This document shows positions 22,557 through 33,956 of a stretch of 64,000 nucleotides of DNA, piece by piece (within the stretch, counting starts at the first letter, position 1; the number at the start of each line of letters is the position of its first letter). Both the position numbers and the translations under genes were made by a program. The notes under the pieces were generated by a model. The model searched no databases. It saw only the letters and a program-made list of their open reading frames with translations, and had not been told where the DNA came from. Origin of the DNA: Gordionus sp. m RMFG-2023 (lineage: Eukaryota; Nematomorpha; Gordioida; Chordodea; Parachordodidae); the NCBI RefSeq assembly GCF_954871325.1, contig NC_088776.1:36194508-36258507 (forward strand), written 5' to 3'.

Positions 22557-24641
22557 TTAATAGATAATTACACAAGATTATTATATAATGTAGATATATT
22601 TTTTCGTTATATTATGTGCAATGCAATACGAATAGAAAATTTTATATTTTTTGATCTTTTATATAAATAAAATAAAGGTTTCACAAGTCATTCTCGAAAC
22701 TAATATAAGAAAGGTAACTTTAATAGAAAATAATATAAACAATGAAAAATAAGTTAAAAAATTATCATAATTTGACCTTAAGCTTTGCCCAAAAAGAAAT
22801 TGATTTTTTCTCCAAATTTGGGTATCAAACTGGGAACATGGGGATGGAGGATATTTCCTCCATTTTTAGCGATTTTTTTAAAATTTTTAAGTTAAATACA
22901 AGTCTCCCCTGGTATTTAAAAAATTTTCTAGGAGATATAAGCGAGATTCCCAATTTTTATCAATTTTTGTTTTTGCGATTTAGAACTTTTTAACTCATTC
23001 AAAAATTTTTCCAATACCCTTCCCTACAAAGGAGGGGTAAATAATACCCCACGACTTTTATAATCTTGATAATAAAAAAACCTGAAGATATGTTGACCTG
23101 GTTTTTATAGTAGTTTAATATTTTGTTATTTTTAAATTTTTTTATAAATTGCAAATGTGTTATTTTCATTATTTATGCAAGAAAAAGACTTTTATTTATA
23201 TGGCTGCGTTTTAATTTAATCGTCAATATGTTTCATTAAATCATCACAACACTGTATATTATCTTTGATATGGTACTCTATATTTTAAAACATCACTTTA
23301 AAAAAAAATCAAATGTTTGTTAAGCTATAAAAAAAATTTTTCCCAGATGGATTTAAAAAAATAAAAGAAAACTAAGTCATCAAAAATATAAAATCAATCC
23401 CTTATTTTTTTAATGATGGATTTTTTTAAAAATATATTATATTTATTTTTAATATTTATTAATAACTAATTTTTTCCCATCTAGTTTTTTTTATTATAAA
23501 ATTTTTTTTCTTATTTAAAATTAAAAATTATATTTGCATTTTATTTCTAAAAAATTTATATTTTATTTCTTCGTTTAAATTTTAACATTAACGGATAATT
23601 TTTGGATATAATTTTATTCGTTTTTATAGAATATTCATTATCGTTATTATAACATACAACTTTATATTACGCTTATATGTTGAAATAAAAATTAAATTTA
23701 TACTCTTGTTTGTAATTTTAGTGTTGCTATATATAATATACATATATATATATCTGGAAGGGGGAATGGAAATAATTAAAGTTTCTAATCTGGAAATATA
23801 ATTTTAAATTAAAAAAAAGTATGGGGAAAAATTAGATATTAATATTAGAAATATTAAAAATATATAGAGGAGACCGGGGATAGTGTTTTCCCGGGGTAGG
23901 TATTTCCTTCTCAAATAATTTAAAAATGAATAAACTTTGGGATTTGAAATTTAAACCAAATATGTATTTTAATAAGGTGCTTAAGTAGGTCTAAAAATGT
24001 TTCGGACAAAATTGCTAATGAAAAATTTTAAATGCAAATTTAAATTTTAACACACCAAAGTAACTTTTAAAATTTTACCATTTCACTAATAACTTTTTTT
24101 ATAAAAATTTTTAAGACTTAATATTATTTCTAAATGATAAAAAAATCTCCATTCTATCATATATAAAAATATTGACAATATTTGTGGTAATTTAATATCT
24201 TCAAATTAAATTTTAATTAATTGTAAAGACATGGGGCAGGTTTTGGTTTTGGCGGGGTACCTATTAGCCATTTTTAAGCAGGGATTATCTTGAATAAGAA
24301 AAATTCAACCAAATTTATCAAAACATTAAAAGCCACTAGTTTTTCTTAAGCCACGAATGACATTATAAGATGAATGACTTATTTTTTGTAAATTATATGA
24401 CAGTTTTAAGTGATAATAAATTCTTCCGGCTAATATATATAATATAGATGAACCTAATAAATTTAACATATTTGACAATTTATTTCTATTTATTTAATTA
24501 GAATTAATATTTTTATATAAATTTTTTTATTTATACCATAGAGATATATGTAAAGAATAAAACTACGTTTAAACATTTTGGAAAAATTGCTTCATCTATT
24601 TTTTATAGCACTTCAATTTTTTATGGACAATATAACCCCTA
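22557..24641. other. AT-rich region, no supported gene
   Basis: One open frame of 83 codons (22742-22993) has no recognised relatives. Long T and A runs dominate 23300-23600. Slightly G/C-richer words near 23870 (GACCGGGGATAG) and 24240 (GGCGGGGTACC) could be old element ends but do not pair convincingly. Confidence 0.35.
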
Positions 24642-24898
24642 AATTTAATTTAATATATCAAATGTCAGTTATTTTCTGACAGGGGATTTTAGTTTTCCTG
24701 GTGGATGGAGGGAAAACGGGATCATCACATGGTTGTTGTTAAAAAAAGTCCTTTGTTTTGCTATTTGGAGTGAAGATATTGGATTAATTGGAGAAGATGT
24801 CAGCTGGGAAGAACAAAGAATGGAGAAGATTCAACTATTTTTATAAATATGAAATCTTCTGATAAATATAATTATGAATAAATATGGATCTTCGTTAA
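24642..24898 (+). repeat. ~257-bp dispersed direct repeat, copy 1 (possible LTR)
   Basis: It is nearly identical to 32599-32857, with only a handful of differences. It contains the small hairpin TGTCAGTTATTTTCTGACA and an AATAAA near its right end. The two copies are in the same orientation and bracket the Ty3/gypsy element at 26661-32137. Copy 2 is preceded by a purine run (AAAAAAAGAAGAAA), which suggests a polypurine tract. They may therefore be LTRs of an outer non-autonomous LTR element into which the gypsy inserted. No TSD or clear primer site was found. Confidence 0.6.
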
Positions 24899-25095
24899 TG
24901 TTGCCGATGACCTCAGGATTTACTTAGGGATTAATGCGGAACTCAATGCAATGTAAAGGATAAGAAAGGTAAGACCAGTAAATATTTCATGTTAAAGATA
25001 TAAATTAATTTATAAAAATGATAGCTATGTTTGTATATTTTTAGGCTAGGTTAAGGAATAAGAAATATTATGATAAATAGTTCATTTCTATTAAT

Positions 25096-25416
25096 GTTTG
25101 TATATTATTAATGTGGTCAGTAAGGTAGTTTCATAAATTGAACTACATTTGGAATAAAGGTTTATATATTATTAATATGGTGAGTAAGGTAGTTTCATAA
25201 ATTGAACTACATTTGAAATAAAGGTTTATATATTATTAATATGGTCAGTAAGGTAGTTTCATAAATTGAACTACATTTGAAATAAAGATTTATATATTAT
25301 TAATATGGTGAGTAAGTTAGTTTCATAAATTGAACTACATTTGAAATAAAGGTTTATATATTATTAATATGGTCAGTAAGGTAGTTTCATAAACTGAACT
25401 ACATTTGAAATAAAGT
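25096..25416. repeat. 64-bp tandem repeat, about five copies
   Basis: A unit containing TATATTATTAATATGGT, AGTAAGGTAGTTTCATAAA and GAACTACATTTGAAATAAA repeats five times with few substitutions. It lies between the outer direct repeat and the gypsy element. Confidence 0.93.
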
Positions 25417-26655
25417 GTAAGGGTGAGTAGGTTACATAATATGTGATATATTGGTGGTTTAATTGGAATTAAACGGATGAAGTATTTGGTGAATGATAAA
25501 TATATATGGAAATGGACTTTTGTAATAAGTATGTGTTATATAATTATGCATTTTGGGTTTTTAAAGGGATGGACATGTGTGGGATAATTTATTATTAATT
25601 AATGTTAATATATTGTATGTGTAATTTAGTTTCAATTAAGGTTGATATGTTGTTAAGGGATCTATTGAGGGTGAGTTAATGTTGTTTATTTTGAAGTAAT
25701 TAACCATTTTTATGAAATAGGGTGTAATGTGGATACACATATGATATATTTAATTATGAATGATAATTTAAAGGAATTGAAGTATGATGAAGTCAGAATA
25801 ATATCTATAATGTTATAGGTGGATAGTTATTTTGATTTAGTACCTGCATTTGATATATATATAAATTGGGTATGGATTTATATGATATATTAGATGATGT
25901 GTAAGATTTTTTTTTTCAAATTATGAAATCTTTATATTTAATATATATATATATTTTTTTTTAAATTATAAAATTTTATAAAAAGTTTTATTTGCAATTA
26001 TTATTATTTTTATGGTATGCAATGATGTGAAGGGAAAATATTTTTACAGATAAGGTCGGCCATGTTGATGGGTATGCCTTGAGGTGGAAATATTGTTTAG
26101 TTTGCATACTGGAGAAAGTTTTTTTTGTGTAATTTTTTTTTATACAAATTTATACTGCATATTACATTTTTTTTATCTTTGTAATAATTTTATAGCACAT
26201 CACATTTTACTATTTATTTTATGAACATTTTTTTTAAAGAAAAGACTCAAATTATTTTATATTGTGAAGGTATATTAAAAATTCTTTACATATATATCAT
26301 ATAGCCCATTATATTCTCAATTTTTGTTACTTTGCATTCTACATTTCTGTGAATTTGTGCTAATTGTGATGGCAGGGTTAGATAGAAATGGTATATTTTT
26401 ACTAAGATACTGAGTAATTCCTAGATGAAAAGTATTTTATTGTCTACGTATTATATATTATTCCTCCTTATAAAATATTAAATTTATACATATCCCTGGT
26501 AATTTTGTTAAATCTTTGTTCGGCAAATTTTCGCAATTATTTTTAATACCTAAAAATGGATTTTTTCTATCTATTTTGTAGTTTTTTTCACATGACCGAA
26601 GGAAAATTACATGTGTTGAAATTACATTATAAACCATTTGTTCACATTACAGTAT
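25417..26655. other. AT-rich sequence without recognised gene
   Basis: No family resemblance, terminal repeats or arrays were seen. If the outer direct repeats are LTRs, this would be part of their non-coding interior. Confidence 0.4.
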
Positions 26656-26660
26656 TATAT

Positions 26661-26944
26661 TGCAAAATAACATGAGAATGTGCATAAAAGTAAAAAACGT
26701 GTTTATTTATATTTAAGTTTATTATTACTATCTATTCCATTTCATACATCGTTTATATACATTTTTATAAATCTAAATTAGAATACAAACGAAAAACAAA
26801 AAAGTAAAAATATTATAAAATATAAAAAGTAAGGTTACGCCGAAAGTTATAAAAATAAGGTTACGCCGTACATATTAATAAAGTTATTACAAAAAATAAT
26901 AAAAAATTAGATTACAAAAAAATAATAATTAGAATAACTCAACA
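26661..26944 (-). repeat. 3' LTR of the young gypsy element
   Basis: In element orientation it begins TGTTGAGTTATTC and ends TTATTTTGCA. It is about 99% identical to 31855-32137. Confidence 0.93.
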
Positions 26945-27352
26945 TTCTCCCTCTTCTGATAATTTCATCGGAGATGTAATAGAGAGTTTGTTGTCCAAGT
27001 GGTTTATCGTTTTGGTAATCAAGTTGTATCACAAATCATCATAACGTTGGCTTGTCCCAATCGTTGGTTTGTTTATATCGCAAGCTTGATATCCTTATCG
27101 TAATTTGTCTCCATTAATCATAGCTTGTTTGATAGTACTCAGTTGTTATTATTATCATAGATAAGTTGCGAATAATGAGAAATAATAGTTCATCATATTG
27201 GATATAAGAATAAATGAAGAATGATAAATCAATAAGATTGTTATATAATATTTTAAGCGTTTTAATTCTTTGCGTTTTAATATAAGCGTTTTAATATTTA
27301 ATTTACTTTATGCAATTTAATATTTATTTTATATCTTAAGTTATATAGTCTT

Positions 27353-29850
27353 TTAAATAAACAGGTTTTTTTTTATTCGCACAGGTCTAGAAATAGGTGT
27401 TATTTTGTTATTATCAATAATTTTTACATTTTTGTCCACACTTCCCTCCTTAAAAGAATCCTTAGAGTCATAGTTAACAATTGTGTTAAAACAGTTTCTA
27501 ATTCTTATTTGATATAAATGTCTCCTCAAAATACCTTTCTTTGTCTTAATTTGGAACATCATGTCACTTTCTTTATGTGTGATCATACCTTTGCACCATT
27601 TATCATCACCTTGTACTTTGTACCAAACAAAATCTCCTACGTTAAAGGTTCTATTACGTGGTAAAGTAAAGTTTATTTTATTCCCCTTCTCCTCCAACGG
27701 TTTTAATAAGTCCCATTTAATTCGAATATCTCGATTAAACATTTTCTGAGATGGTGTAACTCCTGTAGTATCATTACGCGTATTTCTGTAATTAAATAAA
27801 AATTTGCCAAGTGCGATATCTAGGTCAACCATAATATTCCTTTTCATATGTGTTTTGAACGTTCTCACCATGCGTTCTACCTGGCCATTGGATTGCTGGT
27901 GATACACAGATGTGAGCACATGTTTGATACCGAAATTGTTGCAAAATTTTTCAAAATCGTTACTATAGTTTCAGGTATTCTATATAGCGAAATAGTTTTA
28001 AAGATTTCTTTTAAAGTAACATCAGTCGTAATATTTTTAACAGGAATAATAATTGGAAATTTGCTGTAGGCATCGACTATTATCAATCAATTTTTTGTGA
28101 AAAACGGACCCGCATAATCTATGTGTATCCTTTCAAACGGTTTGGTTGCCGAAGCCCATGGTTTTTGTATCTTTATAGGATTATCATGATATATGTTACA
28201 ATCGTCACAACTTTTCACTTCCATTACTATGTCATTATTTATACCAGGCCACCACATGTAATCTTTGGCTAAGGATTTGATTTTTCCTGCTCCCAAGTGA
28301 CCTTCATGTAATGAATGTAGTATATTTTTTCTCATAGAAGACGGAATTATGATTTTATTGCTTTTGTAAAGACAATCCTTAATTATACTTAATTCCAATT
28401 CAATGTTTTTATAAATATTATTCACAATAGGCCTGTTGTTATTAATATCACTTATGACTTGTCTTAATTCTATATCTTTCAAAGTTTCATCACGAATTTG
28501 ATCAAAGTTAATAGGTAAATCCTCATATTCATTTATTATGGTTACATTTTCAATAGTTTCATCACGACATTCTTGTGGTAATCTCGAGAGACAATCAGGA
28601 ACAACATTATATTTACCGGCTTTATACTTTATATTAAAATCATATCCTCCAAATGTAATATTCCACTTTTGGAGTCTTAACGACATGGTGCTATTATCCT
28701 TAAGACCCTTGGTAAAGATGTGAACTAGAAGTTTATGGTCAGTAATAATGGTAAATTTTGTGCCGATTAAGTATTCCTGGAACCTTCTTATAGCGAACAT
28801 AATGGCGAGAGCCTCATGCTCAATATTGGTATAGTTCATTTCAGATTTTAATAAAGTTCTCGACGCGAAAGCTATAGGTTTTTCTTTACCATCTTTTTCA
28901 ATATGAAATAGTACAGCTCCTAAACCACATTTTGATGTGTCAGTGGCTATCCCTATAGGTAATTCAGGGTTAAAATATGTCAAAGCAGGTGGAAGACTAA
29001 TTAACTTCTTAATGTCATTAAAACTTTTAGAGTGTTCAAGGTTCCAAGCCCCTTTTTCTTTGTTGACAATCTTGTAAAGAGGATCGGCAATTTCCGCAAA
29101 ATTGTTCAAAAATTTTCTATAGTAGACAGCCATTCCCAGAAATGTTGATAATTCAGCAGCTGATTTTGGTTCTGGCATATTAATTATTGCTTCAATTTTG
29201 TCGTGATTAGCATGAATCCCCTTAGCGTCAATATCATGACCCAGGAACCTCACTTTGTTTTTAAAGAACACACTTTTATTGAAGTTAGGTATTAGCCCAA
29301 ACGATGATATTCTATCAAACACTTTTTTTATGTTGTTAAGGTGGGCTTCATCGTTTTTTCCAGTTATAAGTAAATCATCAATATAAAATTTGACGTCATC
29401 CATATCACCGAAGATTTGATCCATGATCTGTTGAAAAATTGCAGATGAGGTCTTAAGCCCAAAAGGTAGTCTAGTAAATTGGTAATATCCCTTATGCGTA
29501 GATATGGTTAAAATATTTCTGCAACTTTTATCAATTGGTATCTGTAAGAAAGAATTTTTAAAGTCAATCTTCGTTCTTTCCTTCTGAAAGTTTAGCAATT
29601 AGATCATTGATTCGTGGTAGAGGGTATCTAAAATCTTCTAGAGCTGGGTTTACAGTGTCCTTAAAATCAGCACAAAGCCTAATGCTCCCATCATCTTTGT
29701 AGACAGCGGTAACAGGACTTGCCCATCGGACATCATTCGCCGGCTCAATTATTTTATCTTGTATCCATTTTTTTAAGTTCATTACTAACAAGATCAATTT
29801 TTGAATAAGGGATACGTCTAGGCGGTATAATTTTAGGTTGGGCATCACTT
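27353..29850 (-). CDS. pol: gypsy pol region: RT, RNase H, integrase (fossil)
   Basis: Parts in element order. The reverse transcriptase spans about 29850-28950, with RLCADFK, RLPFGLKTS and the catalytic YIDD box in VKFYIDDLLI. An RNase H segment follows, with ATDTSKCGLGAVLF and TDHKLLVHIF. The integrase has an H2C2 zinc-binding region (HEGHLGAGK, CDDCNIY), the core start IHIDYAGPF and, toward 27353, the core end HQQSNGQVERMVRTFK followed by a C-terminal region. The sequence types it as a Ty3/gypsy pol. It belongs to the 26661-32137 element and is not a host gene. Confidence 0.9.
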
Positions 29851-31397
29851 CTTAAATGTAACTTGACACTTGCTTTGTTGATTGGCCCATTAGTTAATTT
29901 CGATTCACACTCTTTAATCAATTTTTTTATTTCATCTTCATAATTAGTGTTAATATTTGCTATAAATTTATTTAAAATATTTTTGAAAGCATTGATCCAT
30001 GTACGTCCCAACAAGGCATTTTTACTTGATTCGACGATTACCGCTTGTAAATATTTTGAGATACCTTCATAAGTTACTTTAACTTGGGTGTTGCCGATGA
30101 TTTTGATTAAATTCCCGTCATAAGCGGTGAGTTGTAGCTCGGATTTCTTAAGATCTCTAATACCAAGTTTTTTAGCAAGACCATGAGGTATAATAGTGTG
30201 TTTGGAACCAGTGTCAATCTGCATACAAGTAACAATATCGTTCACTTTTAAAGTAGTCATAAATGCGTTATCTTTGTCATTAATCACGTCACCAGATAAA
30301 TTGTTGACATTAAAATTATCATCTTTGTTCTTTGTAGAGTCAACTTTCTCTTCAATAATTTCTTCAATATTCATGTTGTAATCATTGTTGTATTGTATTT
30401 GCTTTCTATTATTTTCGTCGCCACCTCTATAATTATTTGAGTTGTTGTTATATTGTATTTGCTTTCTCTGATTATTATCATTACCTCTATAATTATTTGA
30501 GTTGTTGTTATATTGTATTTGCTTTCTCTGATAATTATCATTACCTCTATAATTATTTGAATTGTTATAATAAGATTGGTAATTGTTACGATTTCCGTCA
30601 CCGTATTGGATTTGTTTTCTTTGATTATTATCATACCATGTATTATTTCTACCATAATTCGATTGATGATTATTATTATAGCGATAATTGTTGTAGTTAT
30701 AATTATTATAATTATCGTGGTATCGCGAATTATTATTACCATAATTGTATCTAAAATTATTATTGTAATTCCCATTTCTATATCTATTATCATAATTATT
30801 TCTAAAATTATTTCTAAAATTATTATCATTTCTACTGCAAAAATTTTTATCTTTATCGGACTTTTTATCATTATTTATATAACTTATATCATTATCCTCA
30901 GACTTAATATTACTAGAGTCCAGTTTCACCCCTAATTCAACCATCTGATTTAACGTCAAGTCAAAGTTTTTGGAGAATTTGTATATAATCTTATCATTTA
31001 AAGTAGAAGTGCGTAGTTTTTCTTTTAATCTACTATCGTCCAAAAATTTACATTTTTTATGAAGTTTCCATACTCTAATGTTCCACAGCATAAAACTCTC
31101 TGATGAGTTTTGTTGAAGAAAATTAAATTTATTAATTAAAGTATTTAAATCTAGCGCTGGTAAAAGGTAAGTTAATTTTTTAATCACAATTTTAAGATCT
31201 AAAATATCGGTATCAGAACAAATTGCCTTAATGTCGTCAAAAACTTCGTCTGATAAATTATTAAGCAAAGTATTTATTTTAATAGTGTCCGATAATGTAC
31301 TGGTCGAAAAATAATTTAATATTCTGTCTAAATAAATTTCGGTAAGAGGACCCACTAACTTAGGGATCTTCTGTAAAAACTCTTGTTTTATTTCCAT
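29754..31397 (-). CDS. gag: gypsy gag-protease region (fossil)
   Basis: The frame starts MEIKQEFLQKIPKLVG and first gives a helical gag-like capsid region of about 170 residues. A long stretch very rich in N, Y and R follows, holding several tandem copies of a block containing RKQIQYNNNSNNYRG. Then comes a retropepsin-type protease with the active-site triad in MQIDTGSKHTIIP, and the start of the reverse transcriptase. No CCHC zinc knuckle is visible; the N/Y/R-rich repeats occupy the place where the nucleocapsid would be. Confidence 0.88.
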   Translation of the reverse strand: MEIKQEFLQKIPKLVGPLTEIYLDRILNYFSTSTLSDTIKINTLLNNLSDEVFDDIKAICSDTDILDLKIVIKKLTYLLPALDLNTLINKFNFLQQNSSESFMLWNIRVWKLHKKCKFLDDSRLKEKLRTSTLNDKIIYKFSKNFDLTLNQMVELGVKLDSSNIKSEDNDISYINNDKKSDKDKNFCSRNDNNFRNNFRNNYDNRYRNGNYNNNFRYNYGNNNSRYHDNYNNYNYNNYRYNNNHQSNYGRNNTWYDNNQRKQIQYGDGNRNNYQSYYNNSNNYRGNDNYQRKQIQYNNNSNNYRGNDNNQRKQIQYNNNSNNYRGGDENNRKQIQYNNDYNMNIEEIIEEKVDSTKNKDDNFNVNNLSGDVINDKDNAFMTTLKVNDIVTCMQIDTGSKHTIIPHGLAKKLGIRDLKKSELQLTAYDGNLIKIIGNTQVKVTYEGISKYLQAVIVESSKNALLGRTWINAFKNILNKFIANINTNYEDEIKKLIKECESKLTNGPINKASVKLHLRSDAQPKIIPPRRIPYSKIDLVSNELKKMDTR

Positions 31398-31472
31398 GTT
31401 TAATTAATAAGACACATATATAAGCAATTATCACATTTATTATTTTATCAATTCAAATTTTAATATAACTAT

Positions 31473-31709
31473 TCATGTTTTGATAAATATACAGACTAAT
31501 TCAATGAAACCATTATCGCTATAAATATAATGTTTCCCATTAAGTAATTCAAAACAACAAATCACGTCTCTTATATTCATGAATTCAAACAACACGTCCT
31601 CCGTACCATTTATTCTAGAAAAATTAACGTCACAATTGAAAGTTATGTCGAAAAGGATGTCATAGATTGAAATATGGTGGGGAATATTAATGATCTTGAA
31701 CGAGAACAT
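31473..31709 (-). CDS. Small extra ORF with RRM-like pattern ahead of gag (fossil element)
   Basis: This 78-codon frame lies between the 5' LTR and gag in the young gypsy element. It reads FSFKIINIP near its start and DVLFEFMNIRDVICCFELLN in the middle. That spacing recalls the RNP2 and RNP1 strands and second helix of an RNA-recognition motif (hydrophobic-K-hydrophobic-x-N-hydrophobic-P, later VLFEF and ELLNGK). The usual aromatic RNP residues are only partly present. Ordinary gypsy elements lack an ORF here. The RRM call is an inference from pattern; the second gypsy element (44221-49065) has no room for such an ORF. Confidence 0.4.
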   Translation of the reverse strand: MFSFKIINIPHHISIYDILFDITFNCDVNFSRINGTEDVLFEFMNIRDVICCFELLNGKHYIYSDNGFIELVCIFIKT

Positions 31710-31854
31710 AATGTAAAAAAATGAATTTACTTTTCAATCTTCGTCTATATATAGGGAGAAAAAAAAATTTTATTATTATTTTTTTTAAAAAAAGAAAAAC
31801 ATTATTTTATCCATCTGGTGAGAATTTTTTTCCTATAATGGACCCGGAGCACCA

Positions 31855-32137
31855 TGCAAAATAACATGAAAATGTGCATAAAAGTAAAAAACGTGTTTAT
31901 TTATATTTAACTTTATTATTACTATCTATTCCATTTCATACATCGTTTATATACATTTTTATAAATCTAAATTAGAATACAAACGAAAAACAAAAAAGTA
32001 AAAATATTATAAAATATAAAAAGTAAGGTTACGCCGAAAGTTATAAAAATAAGGTTACGCCGTACATATAATAAAGTTATTACAAAAAATAATAAAAAAT
32101 TAGATTACAAAAAAATAAGAATTAGAATAACTCAACA
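31855..32137 (-). repeat. 5' LTR of the young gypsy element
   Basis: It is the direct repeat of 26661-26944. The primer-binding-site-like sequence TGGTGCTCCGGGTC abuts its inner edge on the minus strand. Confidence 0.93.
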
Positions 32138-32423
32138 TATATGTAAAATCAATATTTCCTAATTACCATTAATCATACCCAAATGATGTATATTTTAGAT
32201 CCTATTTCTCAAATGTCTTAAAATGAATGAATTATTATGTTTTGCGGATATTACATTGTCCATATTAAGGTTCCATAGATTATAAATGCAGATACCCCAA
32301 TGTACATGTCATTATTGATAATATGTGTTTTCGCGCTTATATATTGAAATGTATCGGAGATATTATATTATAAATCATTATAAGGGAAGTCGATTCGATA
32401 AATTCCCTGAACGTCAAGGTGTC

Positions 32424-32524
32424 CCGATACAATTCAAAGAGGTGATTTGATACAATTTAAAGAGGTGATTCGATACAATTCAAAGAGGTGATTCGATACA
32501 ATTCAAAGAGGTGATTCGATACAA
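32424..32524. repeat. 23-bp minisatellite, about four copies
   Basis: The unit GATACAATTCAAAGAGGTGA plus TTC repeats four times, with one T-for-C variant near 32450. Confidence 0.92.
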
Positions 32525-32598
32525 CACCACCACAGAGAGAGGGACGCTGGGCTTGTGAAAGGTGGGCGTGTTGTAGCTGTTGAAAAAAAGAAGAAATT

Positions 32599-32857
32599 AA
32601 TTTAATTTAATACATCAAATGTCAGTTATTTTCTGACAGGGGATTTTAGTTTTCCTGGTGGATGGAGGGAAAACGGGATCATCACATGGGTTGTTGTTAA
32701 AAAAGAGTCCTTTGTTTTCCTATTTGGAGTGAAGATATTGGATTAATTGGAGAAGATGTCAGCTGGGAAGAACAAAGAATGGAGAAGATTCAACTATTTT
32801 TATAAATATGAAATCTTCTGATAAATATAATTATGAATAAATATGGATCTTCGTTAA
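32599..32857 (+). repeat. ~258-bp dispersed direct repeat, copy 2 (possible LTR)
   Basis: It is the near-identical partner of 24642-24898, in the same orientation, and is preceded by the purine run AAAAAAAGAAGAAA. It is followed immediately by sequence with a hAT-type end (32858-32912). Confidence 0.6.
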
Positions 32858-32912
32858 AAACTTGACTAGATTTTAGGCTAAGTCGACTCGACTTAGCCCA
32901 TTAACAACACTA
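32858..32912 (-). repeat. hAT-type right-end fragment
   Basis: It ends CCATTAACAACACTA, the reverse complement of the TAGTGTTGTTAA terminus, and begins AAAACTTGACTA, which resembles the inverse of the end at 20159. It is probably a short end piece of that family. Confidence 0.5.
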
Positions 32913-32933
32913 GTATAAGACCGTATTATGCAT

Positions 32934-33105
32934 CATCCTAAAAAATATTTTGAAAATATTATGATTTGACCGAATGCGGAGCTCAAAACCGACCACTTAT
33001 TAAATATTCGATCGACTAAATTTGGTAGTAATATTAATAGGAAAATGTTCATTTTTGGTTTATTTATCAATAAATACGTGTAAAACATTATCCAAAAAAA
33101 TAATA
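32934..33105 (-). repeat. Isolated inverted copy of the 14754-15625 satellite half-unit
   Basis: It shares GAGCTCAAAACCGACCACTT and AATTTGGTAGTAATATTA, in reverse orientation, with the array at 14754-15625. It directly abuts and truncates the hAT coding remnant to its right. Confidence 0.82.
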
Positions 33106-33484
33106 ACCTAGATACATATATTTGTCGTCTTCTAGTATATCAATAGCTTTGGCTACTGGTTGCATAATCTAATATTTTTAATTGTAAATTATTTATAAGA
33201 CATTAATTTAAATTTACACTGCAATATTCTTTAATAAAATCACGATCTTGTGATGTAAATCTACACAATTCTAATTCATCACATAATAAATCGAAATCCA
33301 AAGGCATTTTATTTATAAGTGATAATATTTTAGATAAAGATGTATAAAAAGAACCCCATCTTGTTACAATTGAATATGGCAGCTGAGAATGTATTCTCTT
33401 TTTAATTAACTCAGCTGATGGTCCAGATTTGTTTTGTGTATTCCACAAACGTTGACATTTTGATATAGCAATCTTATACTGCAA
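33106..33484 (-). pseudogene. hAT transposase fragment
   Basis: The minus-strand translation contains CQRLWNTQNKSGPSAELIKK and SIVTRWGSFYTSL (33484 down to 33203). Past a stop it continues with MQPVAKAIDILEDDKYMYLG (about 33165-33106), the segment MxPVAxAIDxLQ typical of hAT transposases between the core and the C-terminal dimerisation domain. Both catalytic blocks and the hATC domain are missing. The right-end terminus at 33944-33956 may belong to the same element; no left end or target duplication was found. Confidence 0.72.
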
Positions 33485-33839
33485 TTTTTATGTAAATAAT
33501 GGAAAGTATTAGAAAATTTATTTCTTATTTTAGAATTTATTAGGCAAAAATGAATATGTAAAATTTAGAAAAAAATATATTACTTATTCAGAGTATAAAT
33601 ATTGCCAGAAACTTGAAGGAAAATAATATGAAATATTTGGTACTAAATTTGTAAAGAAATATAATATTAAAAAATAGGTTTATTTATTACTTGAATTTGA
33701 TTACAAAATTCAAGGTTTCTAATTCCAAACTGTCACTTTTACACAATTTAAAAAAAAATAATTTAATTTTAAAATTAATTTATCGCATAATATTAAAAAT
33801 AAAAATAAAATGAATTATTTGAATATATTATTTAGATTT

Positions 33840-33956
33840 ATACATACATATTTTTAAAAGTAACTAGTTACTTTTAGCAGTTATATTGGTAAAAATATAA
33901 CTCGTTACAGTTACTAGTTACAATTTTTAAAATATAACTAGTTACCTTAACAACAC
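33840..33956. repeat. hAT subterminal region and right terminus
   Basis: Repeated GTAACTAGTTAC-like words lead into CCTTAACAACACTA, a TAGTGTTGTTAA-type terminus in reverse. It is adjacent to the hAT coding remnant at 33106-33484. No duplicated flank was identified. Confidence 0.55.

Larger units (their letters stand above)
26656..32142 (-). mobile_element. Ty3/gypsy LTR retrotransposon, young, nearly whole
   Basis: The element spans 26661-32137 (5477 bp) on the minus strand, with LTRs at 31855-32137 (5') and 26661-26944 (3') and the 5-bp target duplication TATAT on both sides. The primer-binding-site-like TGGTGCTCCGGGTC follows the 5' LTR, and the purine tract AGAAGAGGGAGAA precedes the 3' LTR. 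In element order the parts are a small extra ORF, gag with an asparagine-rich region, aspartic protease, reverse transcriptase, RNase H and integrase. The order RT-RNase H-integrase places it in Ty3/gypsy. The LTRs differ at only about four sites, so it is recent. It looks close to whole, with perhaps two or three breaks. Confidence 0.95.

Noticed and set aside
22742-22993. 83-codon plus-strand frame as a gene
   Set aside because: There is no recognisable domain, neighbour or splice context; the length is unexceptional for AT-rich DNA.
23870-24250. Inverted GGGGTAGGTA/TACCCC words as MITE ends
   Set aside because: Pairing is limited to a few bases and no duplicated flanks were found.
30371-30935. 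Open frames rich in I and Y overlapping the gag region in other frames and on the other strand
   Set aside because: They are shadows of the repetitive asparagine-rich gag coding sequence and change phase with its repeat.
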